The notes under the pieces were generated by a model. That model had not been told where the DNA came from. It searched no databases and worked only from the letters and a program-made list of their open reading frames with translations. This document shows positions 1 to 8,379 of a stretch of 64,000 bases of DNA, in pieces. Where the stretch lies: the NCBI GenBank assembly GCA_035566435.1, contig DATMRF010000118.1:62001-126000 (forward strand), read 5' to 3'. Position 1 is the first letter of the stretch; each line of letters opens with the position of its first letter. This DNA comes from DATMRF01 sp035566435. GTDB lineage: Bacteria > Verrucomicrobiota > Verrucomicrobiia > Limisphaerales > UBA8199. Both the position numbers and the translations under genes were made by a program.

Positions 1-831
1 GATGGAACGGTGGTTGGCTGGGGCGCCAATTCCAGCGGCCAGGCCACCCCACCCGCCGGCTTGTCCAACGTAACCGCCCTGGCTGCCGGCACCTGGCACA
101 GTCTGGCCTTGCGCGCCGACGGCACAGTCGTCGCCTGGGGCGATAATAGCCTGGGCCAAAGCAGTGTGCCGCCCGACCTGACCAACGCCGTCGCCATCGC
201 CTCAAACGGCAACCACAGTCTCGCGTTGCGCGCGGACGGCACCGTGGTGGCGTGGGGCGACAACACCGATGCCTCGGGCAGTTTCGCCGGAGAATCCATT
301 GTACCGTCGGGATTGGCGCATGTCGCAGCTATCGGCGCTGGCGATTATAATAGTCTGGCGGCGGCTTATGACGGGACCTTGACCGCCTGGGGTGATAATT
401 CCCAAGGCCAATCCCAGCCGCCGGAAAGCATCGCCGGCGTCATCGGCGTCACTGGCGGCGGCAGCCACGCTATCGCCCTCAAGAGCGACAGCACCGTTGT
501 TGCCTGGGGCAACGATTGGAATGGTCAGTGTGACTTCTCTCCCGCGATCTCCAACGTGGTCGCCATTGCCGCGGGTAACGCCCACAGCTTGCTTCTCGAG
601 GCAAACCCCCTGGCCCCACCGCAATTGCTTGCCCCGCGGCGCCAGGGCAGCCAATTCAACGTCTGGGTGCAAACCTTTTACGGCAAGAGCTACGCCTTGG
701 AGTACAATACCTCTCCGTCGGCTGCCGGTTGGACCACGCTCGCGGTCGTTCGCGGCAACGGCGCCCGCCAGTTTCTGGTTGATCCCTCCGCCACCAGCCC
801 CCAGCGCTTCTACCGCGTCCGCCAGTTTTAG
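1..831 (+). CDS. RCC1-repeat exported protein, C-terminal part (5' truncated by window edge)
   Basis: The frame is open from base 1, so the true start lies outside the window. Five to six RCC1-like blades are visible, each carrying a variant of DGTVVAWGDN...GQ...P followed by a V.AIA.G..HSLAL strand. RCC1 blades form beta-propellers. The last ~70 residues form a separate module with the pattern YALEY....W..L....G.....D......FYRV, a C-terminal domain often seen on large exported Verrucomicrobiota proteins. The role is probably extracellular binding or scaffolding; no catalytic residues are seen. It reads away from its nearest right-hand neighbour across a 1-kb gene-free gap. Confidence 0.85.
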   Translation, partial: DGTVVGWGANSSGQATPPAGLSNVTALAAGTWHSLALRADGTVVAWGDNSLGQSSVPPDLTNAVAIASNGNHSLALRADGTVVAWGDNTDASGSFAGESIVPSGLAHVAAIGAGDYNSLAAAYDGTLTAWGDNSQGQSQPPESIAGVIGVTGGGSHAIALKSDSTVVAWGNDWNGQCDFSPAISNVVAIAAGNAHSLLLEANPLAPPQLLAPRRQGSQFNVWVQTFYGKSYALEYNTSPSAAGWTTLAVVRGNGARQFLVDPSATSPQRFYRVRQF

Positions 832-1046
832 TTGCTGAGTAGTTCTCCGCCCCGCTAGCCTGCGCCACGCCGGCGCCCCTGCGGCGGAGGGGCCGACAGG
901 GGCGCCGGGTCTGGGTCCGCGGAGGCGGAGCGTTCCGGTTGAGCTCTATCCGATTAAGATGTCAAAGAACCCACGCGATTTGGCCGCCGGTTTCAACCGC
1001 CGGAGGCCAGTAGCCTTTCAAAAACCACTGCAAAGTGGTGCAATCT

Positions 1047-1150
1047 GGTGCAAAGGACGGACTACAAGACCACGGACCTCGGGACCACAAGACCGCAGGA
1101 CCACGGACCGCAGGACCACGGGATGACGGGACTACTTCACAGGACCGCAG
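1047..1150. repeat. Imperfect GGACCAC/GGACCGCAG word array
   Basis: Variants of ggaccac, gaccgcag and ggactac alternate for about 100 bp, without a fixed period. It belongs to the same structural class as the other 6-9 nt word arrays in this window. Confidence 0.75.
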
Positions 1151-1192
1151 GAACCGGGACGGGAAGCCCTGCTGACGTGCGAATCGAGCCGA

Positions 1193-1291
1193 AAAGCGGC
1201 AGAGGACGGGCGCACTCCAAAACGCAAGCGCGCACGGAGGTAACACCGTCCGTCCGGCAGGTTTTGGAGTGCGCCTGTCCTCTGGCGCTTT
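1193..1291. repeat. Long inverted repeat (31-bp arms, 37-bp loop)
   Basis: The left arm (1193-1223) and the right arm (1261-1291) are reverse complements at 29 of 31 positions. The arms contain AGAGGAC.GGCGCACTCC. The loop contains an ACGGAGG...CCGTCCGT stretch. It could be a REP-like element or the remnant of a small mobile element; no coding sequence lies between the arms. Confidence 0.75.
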
Positions 1292-1352
1292 GGCCCGAGA
1301 GCCTACAGAACGTCCGGCAATTTCAACGGACCCCGGCGCGCGAGGCGATTTG

Positions 1353-1368
1353 TGATCAAATTTGATCA
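1353..1368. promoter_or_regulatory. Perfect 16-bp palindrome TGATCAAATTTGATCA
   Basis: A perfect dyad in an AT-rich pocket of an otherwise GC-rich spacer. The shape suits a dimeric repressor operator, but no adjacent gene start is evident, so function is not established. Confidence 0.3.
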
Positions 1369-1756
1369 TGGGAAAACTTTAGCGCGACGACGAGGAGAGG
1401 TCTTCTTAGTGGAAGAGGGTTTGTATTAATAAAGCCCAAGCCAAGTGGCAAGGGCCGAAGGCCCGCAATGTGGTAGCCCGGGCTGGAGCGCAGCGAAGGC
1501 CCGGGAAAACGTGCCCAAACAATTCTCCTCCGCCCTGTAAGGGCGCCACGGCGCCCGACTCGGCCCCTGGCTACTCATGCCCACACTGAAAGGAGGTGCA
1601 CTGTCGGCGCCGCCGTCCTTATGGAGGACGGCACCATCTTGAACAGCGACGACCCCGTAAGGTCCGAACCGCTCTCGGAAGAGGCCAGAGTGCGTCGCAT
1701 GCTTCTGAGCGATGACCTGCGCATCTGGAAAACTGTGCGCAGGTGCTAGAACCCAT

Positions 1757-1832
1757 CGGGGCGGGGACGGCCACGTCCCCGTTCGAGCTAAATCCATCAG
1801 CGGTTTACGGAGACGTGGCCGTCCCCGCCCCT
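1757..1832. repeat. Pair of inverted REP-like hairpins (GGGGAC...GTCCCC)
   Basis: Copy 1 (1757-1781, plus) and copy 2 (1809-1832, minus) each contain GGGGCGGGGAC, a six-base GGCCAC loop and GTCCCC (GTCTCC in copy 2). They lie immediately 3' of the PfkB gene and may act as its transcript end. Three further copies lie on the other side of that gene. Confidence 0.75.
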
Positions 1833-1839
1833 GCTCGTT

Positions 1840-2889
1840 TCACAGCTCCGGTTGCAGTTTCGGGCCGAAGCCAAATTTGCGCGCCAGGGCCAGGGAGCTG
1901 TTGAGCGATTTGACGCCCGCCGTGCACGTCGGGTCGGAGAGCGAGGCGGCGGCGATGCAGACTCCGGTCAGCAGGCAGCGCGGGAGCTCCCAATCTTCAT
2001 GCAGCCCCAGCAGGACACCTGCGCAAAAGGCGTCCCCCGCGCCCGCCGTGCCGCCGATGTAATCTTTCGGCAGCTTGAGGGCCGATTGCCAGAAGTCATC
2101 ACCTTTGCGGGTGCGGGCGAAGGCGCCTTCCGGAAAGTGGATGACCACCAGTTCGCGAACGCCTTGCTGGAGCATGGCCCCGGCGGCATGGCGCAGCGCC
2201 ACCAGGTCCAGCCGTCCATCGGACGGCCGGATGTTGAACCCGGTGGTTTTGCCGGCCTCGATCTCGTTGAGGATGCAATAGTCCACATGTTTGAGCGCGG
2301 GATTGACGAGCCTGGCAAAGCGGTCGCTGTCCTCGCTCACGACATCGACGCTGGTCATGATGCCGGCCGCCTGCGCGGCCGCCAGCAGGCGGGCAGCCTT
2401 CGTGCCGTATCTCGCGTCGGGCTCGTCCAGGGCGTCGAGCAGCAGCAGGTACCCGAGGTGGAAAATGCGGGCCCGGGTCCGGTCGAAATCCAGATCGGCG
2501 CCGCGCCAGAGTGCGTTGGCGCCGCGGGCATGGAAAAACGTGCGCCGGCCGTGGCCCCGCTCGGTCATGACATCCGTGTAGGAAGTGGGGGCTTTCGGGG
2601 TCGGTACCAAATGCGCGGTGTCGATGCCGTGCCGTCGGCAATCGTCCAGGATACGCTGGCCGAGCGCGTCCTTTCCCACCAGTCCGGCGGCAAACAGCGG
2701 GAACGGTGCGCCCGTGTTGGCCAGGTCAACCAGCACATTGTAGGCGGCGCCGCCGGTCCCCTCGGACTGGCTGCGGATATTGGCGAGCTGCTCGGGCTGG
2801 GGATAAACGTCGATAAGCTTGACCTGGTCGATGATCCAGTTGCCCCCGGCCAGAAGGCCGCCGCGGGTGGTGGCGCGATTGTTTTTCAT
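1840..2889 (-). CDS. PfkB-family carbohydrate kinase
   Basis: A 349-residue ribokinase-fold sugar kinase that phosphorylates a sugar or nucleoside hydroxyl with ATP. The N-terminal GGN..ID...L...P region and the internal GG.AYNV..DLA glycine-rich segment match PfkB family architecture. The C-terminal signature GGTAGAGDAFCAGVL contains the catalytic Asp of the GAGD anion hole. The ATG at 2889 is chosen because the open frame upstream only translates the repeat region, giving sequence such as TGTWPSPPR, and is unlikely to be coding. Substrate cannot be told from sequence. The gene stands alone, flanked on both sides by GGGGAC...GTCCCC hairpin repeats. Confidence 0.88.
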   Translation of the reverse strand: MKNNRATTRGGLLAGGNWIIDQVKLIDVYPQPEQLANIRSQSEGTGGAAYNVLVDLANTGAPFPLFAAGLVGKDALGQRILDDCRRHGIDTAHLVPTPKAPTSYTDVMTERGHGRRTFFHARGANALWRGADLDFDRTRARIFHLGYLLLLDALDEPDARYGTKAARLLAAAQAAGIMTSVDVVSEDSDRFARLVNPALKHVDYCILNEIEAGKTTGFNIRPSDGRLDLVALRHAAGAMLQQGVRELVVIHFPEGAFARTRKGDDFWQSALKLPKDYIGGTAGAGDAFCAGVLLGLHEDWELPRCLLTGVCIAAASLSDPTCTAGVKSLNSSLALARKFGFGPKLQPEL

Positions 2890-2974
2890 TCCGGTTGGAG
2901 CACAATGCAGGTGATTAGTGAACAGACAATAAGACCGACGGCCAGCGAATTTCAAGAGCTTCCTCTGCGTGAAT

Positions 2975-3104
2975 CGGGGCGGGGACGGCCACGTCCCCGT
3001 AGGTCGCGCTTTGAACCAGGGTCGCACGGGGACGTGGCTGTCCCCGCCCCGGCGAAGGACGATTGGAAACCAAGTTCTTGGGGACGTGACCGTCCCCGCC
3101 CCCG
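2975..3104. repeat. Three more GGGGAC...GTCCCC hairpin repeats
   Basis: Copy 3 is plus (2975-3000); copies 4 and 5 are minus (3026-3052 and 3080-3104). Loops are GGCCAC, AGCCAC and GGTCAC, while the stem is constant. They sit in the divergent spacer between the PfkB gene and ptsI, so any promoters there must be interleaved with the repeats. Confidence 0.75.
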
Positions 3105-3162
3105 TGACTACGCTTTCCAAGAACTGCTTTGCAAGTTGGCCGGCTTAAGTTAAAGATGGCTC

Positions 3163-4944
3163 ATGCCAGAGGCGTTGCCTAAGGGAGAAAAGACTTTCCG
3201 GGGCATCCCGGTCAGCGCCGGGGTGTGCCGGGGCAAAATCCTGGTGCTGCACCGCAACCGACCCAGCATTGCGCGACGGCTTGTCGCCGAACCCCAGCTT
3301 CCGGAGGAAGTCAGCCGGCTCGAACGGGCCCTGGTCGAGACCCGCCACCAGATTCTGGACGTGCAGCGGCGAGTCAGCGAAGCGATGGGGGCCGAGGAAG
3401 GGAGCATCTTCGACGCGCATCTGCTGGTGCTCGAAGACCGGACACTGATGGACGAAGTCGTGCGGCTGATTCAAAAGGAGAAGGTCAACGCCGAATACGC
3501 GTTCCACTCGGTGGCGGAGCGCTACGCGGCGACGCTGGGCGCGATTGAGGACGATTATTTGCGTGAACGGGCGACCGACATGCGAGACGTGACGGCACGC
3601 GTGCTGAACAACCTGCTCGGTCTGGACGCAGACGTGGACCTGCGGCATTTGAAGGAGCCCTGCATCATCATCAGCCACGATTTGACGCCCTCGAACACCG
3701 CGCAACTGGACAAGCGCAACGTGCTGGGCTTTGCGACGGATGTGGGGAGCAAGACCTCGCATACGGCGATCATGGCGCGTTCGCTCCGGATTCCGGCGAT
3801 CGTCGGTTTGAAAGACGCCAGCGCTCAACTCCAAACCGGTGAATACGCCCTGCTCGACGGGTTCACCGGCGTCATCATCGCCAACCCGACGGACCAGACC
3901 CTCTTTGAGTACGGCCAGATTATCCGCAAGCAGGTCACCTTGCAGGAGAAGCTGCGCGACGTGGTGCTCAAGCCGGCGGTTACGCTCGATGGCCATCGTG
4001 TCTTCCTCTCGGCCAACATCGAGAGCCCGTCCGACGCGGAGGCGGTCAAGGCGAATGGCGCGGAAGGGGTCGGCCTGTTTCGAACCGAGTACCTGTTCAT
4101 CAACCGGGAATTGCCCCCAGGCGAGGAGCAACAGTACCAGGCTTACCGCGAGGCGGCGCGGGCGCTCAAGCCGCTGCCGGTCGTCATCCGCACGATGGAT
4201 TTGGGGGGCGACAAGCTCCTGGCGCACATGCCGGTGCCGGTGCCTCGCGAGATGAACCCGTTTCTCGGCTGGAGGGCCATCCGGTTCTGCCTGCAGGAGC
4301 GCGATATTTTCCGCGAGCAGCTCCGCGCCATCCTGCGCGCGAGCGCCGAAGGCAACATCAAGATCATGTTCCCCATGATCTCCGGCCTGGAAGAGCTCAA
4401 AGAGGCCATCGCACTGGTCGAGGAGTTCAAGGCGGAGCTCAGGCAGGAGAACATCGCCTTCGACGAACACCTCGAGATCGGCGCCATGATCGAGACGCCT
4501 TCGGCAGTGATGGTCGCGGATGCGCTGGCCAAACGGCTCAAGTTTTTCAGCATCGGCACGAACGACCTCATCCAATACTCGCTGGCGGTGGACCGGATGA
4601 ACGAAAAAATTGCCCACCTGTACGAACCCACTCATCCGGCCATCGTGCGGTTGATCAAAGCGACCGTCGATGCGGCGCATAATCAGAAAGTCTGGGTCAG
4701 CGTTTGCGGCGAGATGGCCAGCGACCCGGTGCTGGCGCCTTTGCTGCTGGGCCTGGGCGTGGACGAGTTGAGTGTCGCCCCGCCGCTGGTGTCACCGGTG
4801 AAGTTCCTGGTCCGGCGCCTCAAGATGAGCGAGGCCAAGGAAGTCGCCGACTTCGCGCTTCAATGCGAATCCACATCCGAGATTCTTTCCCGGTCCCAGG
4901 ACCTGGCGCGCCAAATTGCGCCCAGCTTGTTCGAGGATAAATAG
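3163..4944 (+). CDS. ptsI: Phosphoenolpyruvate-protein phosphotransferase (PTS enzyme I)
   Basis: 593 residues, normal enzyme I length. The cytoplasmic enzyme autophosphorylates from PEP and passes the phosphate to HPr. Order of parts: N-terminal PEP-utiliser and HPr-binding helices; the phospho-His loop GSKTSHTAIMARSL with His about residue 200; the C-terminal PEP-binding TIM barrel with the FSIGTNDLIQY signature; and the active-site Cys in VCGEMASD. No HPr, EIIA or permease gene is in the window, so it may serve regulatory phosphorylation or a PTS encoded elsewhere. An ATG at 3155 is out of frame; the ATG at 3163 fits family N-termini. Confidence 0.95.
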   Translation: MPEALPKGEKTFRGIPVSAGVCRGKILVLHRNRPSIARRLVAEPQLPEEVSRLERALVETRHQILDVQRRVSEAMGAEEGSIFDAHLLVLEDRTLMDEVVRLIQKEKVNAEYAFHSVAERYAATLGAIEDDYLRERATDMRDVTARVLNNLLGLDADVDLRHLKEPCIIISHDLTPSNTAQLDKRNVLGFATDVGSKTSHTAIMARSLRIPAIVGLKDASAQLQTGEYALLDGFTGVIIANPTDQTLFEYGQIIRKQVTLQEKLRDVVLKPAVTLDGHRVFLSANIESPSDAEAVKANGAEGVGLFRTEYLFINRELPPGEEQQYQAYREAARALKPLPVVIRTMDLGGDKLLAHMPVPVPREMNPFLGWRAIRFCLQERDIFREQLRAILRASAEGNIKIMFPMISGLEELKEAIALVEEFKAELRQENIAFDEHLEIGAMIETPSAVMVADALAKRLKFFSIGTNDLIQYSLAVDRMNEKIAHLYEPTHPAIVRLIKATVDAAHNQKVWVSVCGEMASDPVLAPLLLGLGVDELSVAPPLVSPVKFLVRRLKMSEAKEVADFALQCESTSEILSRSQDLARQIAPSLFEDK

Positions 4945-4963
4945 GCCGGGATTGGCCTTTCTG
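4945..4963 (+). terminator. Weak hairpin after ptsI
   Basis: AGGCC-gggatt-GGCCT followed by TTCT directly downstream of the ptsI stop. The five-base-pair stem is short and the T-run poor, so this is only a possible terminator. Confidence 0.25.
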
Positions 4964-5041
4964 CGCCCCCAATAGTCCAATCTTCCGTGAGCTAATCCCA
5001 AGCTTGACTTCAAGAGCCGGCTCGCCAGATTACGCCTAACT

Positions 5042-5383
5042 ATGAACTTGATAACCAGCCTATCGCCTGCCCTACTGCGTAAAGCGGCGGACATGCAGGA
5101 ACGAATTCAGTCCCTGCAATCAGACCTTACTCGGCTCCTCGGAGCGACGGCTCCGGCCACCACGCCCAAAGCGCGAAAGAAGCACAGAATGAGTGCCGCC
5201 GGCAGGGCGCGGATCGCCGCTGCCGCGCGCGCGCGCTGGGCCAAAATCAAAGGAACCCGGGCCGGCGCCAAACCGGCCTCGAAACGGAAACGGAAGATGT
5301 CAGCCGCGGGCCGTGCGCGCCTGTCCGCTCTCGCCAGGGCCCGTTGGCAAAAGGTCAAAGCGTCCGGCAAGAAGCGATTGTAA
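5042..5383 (+). CDS. Small basic protein with duplicated MSAAGRAR module
   Basis: 113 residues, strongly basic, rich in Lys, Arg and Ala. Residues 10-35 form a short amphipathic, possibly coiled-coil helix. A 23-residue module with MSAAGRAR(I/L)..AARARW.K(I/V)K appears twice (about 48-70 and 84-106), joined by a Lys/Pro/Ala linker. The composition recalls histone H1-like or other nucleoid-associated tails, so DNA or RNA binding is plausible but inferred. It lies between ptsI and the convergent Hsp70 gene. It is not a recognised named family to me. Confidence 0.65.
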   Translation: MNLITSLSPALLRKAADMQERIQSLQSDLTRLLGATAPATTPKARKKHRMSAAGRARIAAAARARWAKIKGTRAGAKPASKRKRKMSAAGRARLSALARARWQKVKASGKKRL

Positions 5384-5401
5384 CCTGCGGCCTGCGGCGG
5401 T

Positions 5402-7417
5402 TTATTGGATGACTCCGCGTTTGCGCAGCAAGACATCCATTGCCCGGTCCATGAGCAGTTCGGCCAGCGGCTTGGTCGCTTCGTCGAGCGCGGCGCAGGC
5501 GGACTGAAGGGCCAGGGTGTCGCCCGTGCCTTCCTGGGCATCTTCGGCCGCAAGCACCCGCTGCACCTGAGCCAACGCTGCTTCCACTGGCGCGCGACCG
5601 TCGGGACCGAGTTCGACGCCGGCATCGGCCAGTCCGTTGCGCGTAGCCGCGATAAGCGCCTCAGCCTTTAGCTTCGCTTCGACCCAGCGCCGCGCCGCCA
5701 GGTCGGTGAAGGCATGCTCAACCGATTCTTCGACCATCTGCTGCACAGCCGCGTCATCGACGTCCACCGCCGACTTCATCTCCACGATTTTCTCTTCGCC
5801 GGTTTTGAGGTTGCGGGCGAGCACCCGCAAAATGCCGTTGGCGTCGATCTCGAATTGCACCCCCACCCGAGGAACGCCTCGGGGGGCCGGTTCGAAATCG
5901 AGCGTGAACCGGCCCAGGCTCCAGTTGTCACGTGCGCGTTCCCGCTCGCCCTGCAAAACGTGAATCAGCATATTCCGCTGGCTGTCAACGGCCGTGGTGA
6001 ACTGTTCGCCGGCTTTGATGGGAATCGTTGAGTTCCGGGGAATGATAACATTCATCAACCCTCCGAAAGTCTCGATGCCCAGCGAAAGCGGCGTGATGTC
6101 CAGCAGAAGGAGGTTCTTGAAGCCGCCCGAGAGGATTTCGGCCTGGATCGCGGCCCCGAGCGCGACCGCCTCGTCGGGATTCTGGGAGGTGTTAAGTTGC
6201 GGTCCTTTCGGGCGATGGTAATCCGCCCCCAGCCGGAGGCTGCCGCGGGTCTCTTCGAAGTCCGCACAACCAAACAGTTCGCTCACGAACCGACGCACCA
6301 GCGGCATGCGCGTCTGTCCGCCGACCAGGATGACCTGGTCGAGGGCCGCCGGCTCCATTTTGGCATCGGCGAGCGACCGCAGACAATGCGCCCGGGTGCG
6401 GGCGATGATGTCCCGCGTGAGCTCCTCCAGCTCGGCGCGTGTGAGCTTGCAACTGAAACTGAACTCCGGCTTAAGAAATGGCAGGGCAATCTCGGTTTCA
6501 AACTCCGTGGATAGCCTGATTTTGGCTTGTTCGGCCGCCTCGCGAACGCGCGCCAGCAGGACGAGGGAGGAGTGATCCGTGATGCGCGATGCATGAGTGA
6601 TGCCTGGCGATTGGGGGTTTGCGCTCACTTCGCCAGTCTCTGACTTCAGATCTCTTTGCTGTGACCCGTCCTCTGCGATTGCCGGTCCGCCAGCCTCGTG
6701 GATTTTCCTGAGCAAAAAGTCCACGATGCGTTTGTCCAGGTCATCGCCACCGAGACGGGTGTTGCCATTGGTCGCGAGCACTTGAAAGACGCCGCCGTTC
6801 AGTTCGAGAATCGAAAGGTCGAACGTGCCGCCGCCCAGGTCATAAACCGCGATTTTCGCGCGCTCTTGAAGCTTATCCAGGCCGTAAGCCAGTGCGGCTG
6901 CGGTCGGCTCGTTGACGATGCGTTCGACGGTGAACCCGGCGAGTTCGCCGGCCCGTTTGGTGGCATTGCGCTGGGCATCATTGAAATACGCGGGGACGCT
7001 GATGACGGCACGCGTTACCGGCTCGCCAAAAAATGCCTCAGCATCGCCCTTGAGTTTTTTGAGAATGTGCGCCGAGATTTCTTCAGGCGTAAGGGCGCGT
7101 CCATGGATATCCACGGTGACCGGTCCAGCCCCTGCGCCCTTCACCGGGTAAGTGACCAGCATCTCTTCCTGAGACACCTCAAGGCCACGGCGCCCCATGA
7201 AACGTTTCACCGAATAAACCGTCTCGGCGGGTTTGACCACGCGCACCCGGGCGGCCGCGTGACCTACCAGCGGTTCGGCCCCGGCGGAGGGAAAGTGAAC
7301 GACTGATGGAGTAAGCCGCCGGCCATCGGCATCCGCAATTACCAGCGGGATGCCCGAATCCACCGTGGCCACCAGTGAATTGGTGGTGCCCAGATCAATG
7401 CCGACGATTTTGGCCAT
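5402..7417 (-). CDS. Hsp70/DnaK-family chaperone
   Basis: 671 residues. ATPase-domain signatures are all present: GIDLGTTNSLVA at the N-terminus, VPAYFNDAQRNATK, the phosphate-2 loop VYDLGGGTFDLSI, and VILVGGQTRMPLV. The substrate-binding domain follows (DITPLSLGIETFGG, with NSTIPIKAGEQFTT), then a short C-terminal helical lid. It ends without the acidic EEVD-like tail of the main DnaK, so it may be an HscA-like or secondary paralogue; no dnaJ, grpE or isc genes are adjacent. Residues about 242-287 are an insertion relative to usual Hsp70s, encoded partly by a CACGCATCACG word array (peptide HASRIT at about 275-280). The insertion is in the nucleotide-binding domain at a surface loop before the REAAE.AKI helix. 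Confidence 0.92.
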   Translation of the reverse strand: MAKIVGIDLGTTNSLVATVDSGIPLVIADADGRRLTPSVVHFPSAGAEPLVGHAAARVRVVKPAETVYSVKRFMGRRGLEVSQEEMLVTYPVKGAGAGPVTVDIHGRALTPEEISAHILKKLKGDAEAFFGEPVTRAVISVPAYFNDAQRNATKRAGELAGFTVERIVNEPTAAALAYGLDKLQERAKIAVYDLGGGTFDLSILELNGGVFQVLATNGNTRLGGDDLDKRIVDFLLRKIHEAGGPAIAEDGSQQRDLKSETGEVSANPQSPGITHASRITDHSSLVLLARVREAAEQAKIRLSTEFETEIALPFLKPEFSFSCKLTRAELEELTRDIIARTRAHCLRSLADAKMEPAALDQVILVGGQTRMPLVRRFVSELFGCADFEETRGSLRLGADYHRPKGPQLNTSQNPDEAVALGAAIQAEILSGGFKNLLLLDITPLSLGIETFGGLMNVIIPRNSTIPIKAGEQFTTAVDSQRNMLIHVLQGERERARDNWSLGRFTLDFEPAPRGVPRVGVQFEIDANGILRVLARNLKTGEEKIVEMKSAVDVDDAAVQQMVEESVEHAFTDLAARRWVEAKLKAEALIAATRNGLADAGVELGPDGRAPVEAALAQVQRVLAAEDAQEGTGDTLALQSACAALDEATKPLAELLMDRAMDVLLRKRGVIQ
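6572..6604. repeat. In-frame CATGCATCGCGCATCACG word array inside the Hsp70 gene
   Basis: Read on the minus strand, the segment runs ATCACTCATGCATCGCGCATCACGGATCAC in pieces of 7-8 nt words. It encodes THASRITDH in an otherwise conserved ATPase domain. The same word family is found in dnaE (11001-11024) and between metF and the dehydrogenase (50440-50570). Confidence 0.75.
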
Positions 7418-7624
7418 GGAACGAAAGCGGAGTCATGGAGTAACTTGTCGAAGGGGTGCCAGAGGGTTCAGGCGGGGCTGCGGTCACTCGCGATTGCGCC
7501 CCGACATTCCCGAACTTCCACACCCCGGTGTTTCAACCCTATTTACCACATTTGCCCCGTTTAACAACCCAAACACCGGGTGCTGCGATTTGCGCTTGGC
7601 CCGGCCTTATCTTATCCTCGCCGC

Positions 7625-8320
7625 GTGCACTGCATCGTTACGGCCGGGCCGACGTTCGAGCCGCTGGACGACGTCCGGCGGCTGACGAATTTCTCCACCG
7701 GCCGATTGGGTTCGGAGCTGGCCAACTTCCTGGCGGCGCGCGGTCACGCGGTCACGCTGCTCATTGGCGAGCAGGCCACCTGGCAGGGAGAGCGGCGCGC
7801 GGACCGCATCGAAACCTTCACGACGACCACCGACCTGCGCGAGCGTTTGCGCGCACTCGCCCGCCTGCCGGTGGAGGCGGTGTTCCACGCCGCTGCCGTG
7901 AGCGATTTCACATTTGGCAAGGTGTGGCTGCGTTCGGGCAGCGGCGAATTGACGGAAGCGAAAGCCGGAAAGATTTCCACACGGGAGGGGACGCTCCTGG
8001 CGGAACTGGTCCCGACGGCGAAAATCATCGCCGGTCTGCGCGACTGGTTTCCCGCATCGCTGCTGGTGGGGTGGAAGTACGAAGTGGACGGCAACCGTGC
8101 AAGTGTGGTTGCCGCCGCCCGAAAACAAATAGCGGACTGCCGCAGCGACGCCTGCGTCGCTAACGGCCCTGCCTATGGCGCCGGGTTCGGTTTAGTGAAC
8201 ACAGGCGGAGAGCCGGCGCATTGCTCGGACCCGGGCACACTCTTTGAGGCTTTGGAGAGCCTGATTCAGGCGAGGCCCGGGAGGCGTAGTGAGGGGGGCA
8301 AAGTTCACAAGAGCGCCTGA
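7625..8320 (+). CDS. CoaB-like phosphopantothenate-cysteine ligase domain protein
   Basis: About 231 residues from a GTG start. The N-terminus has the nucleotide-binding signature TAGPTFEPLDDVR.LTN.STG..G, characteristic of the CoaB half of the bacterial CoaBC protein, which joins phosphopantothenate to cysteine using CTP in coenzyme A synthesis. The flavin-dependent decarboxylase half (CoaC) is absent, so it must work with a separately encoded decarboxylase or be a stand-alone CoaB. An upstream ATG at 7580 would add 15 residues before the conserved start; the GTG puts TAGPT close to the N-terminus, as in homologues. Followed by the convergent dnaE. Confidence 0.8.
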   Translation: MHCIVTAGPTFEPLDDVRRLTNFSTGRLGSELANFLAARGHAVTLLIGEQATWQGERRADRIETFTTTTDLRERLRALARLPVEAVFHAAAVSDFTFGKVWLRSGSGELTEAKAGKISTREGTLLAELVPTAKIIAGLRDWFPASLLVGWKYEVDGNRASVVAAARKQIADCRSDACVANGPAYGAGFGLVNTGGEPAHCSDPGTLFEALESLIQARPGRRSEGGKVHKSA

Positions 8321-8379
8321 GTCGCGAAAGGGCGGTTTTGGTGCGAGCTTGGTGCCCTCTTGCCGCTGAACCGAATTCC

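Larger units (their letters stand above)
832..1839. other. Gene-free interval rich in repeats
   Basis: About 1 kb with no convincing gene. Short open frames on both strands have low-complexity translations caused by repeats. The interval holds a GGACC-word array, a 31-bp inverted repeat, a 16-bp perfect palindrome and two copies of a GGGGAC...GTCCCC hairpin repeat, each listed separately. An AGCCCGGGCT...AGGCCCGGG motif lies near 1477-1503. Confidence 0.7.

Noticed and set aside
1193..1291. Insertion sequence
   Set aside because: Inverted arms exist, but only 37 bp lie between them and no transposase or target duplication is visible.
1852..3153. 433-codon plus-strand open frame over the PfkB gene
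   Set aside because: It is antisense to a gene with clear kinase motifs. The translation is Gly/Arg/Ala-rich without domains, as expected for GC-rich shadow frames.
3145..4680. 511-codon minus-strand open frame opposite ptsI
   Set aside because: Shadow of the enzyme I gene; its His/Arg-rich composition has no family pattern.
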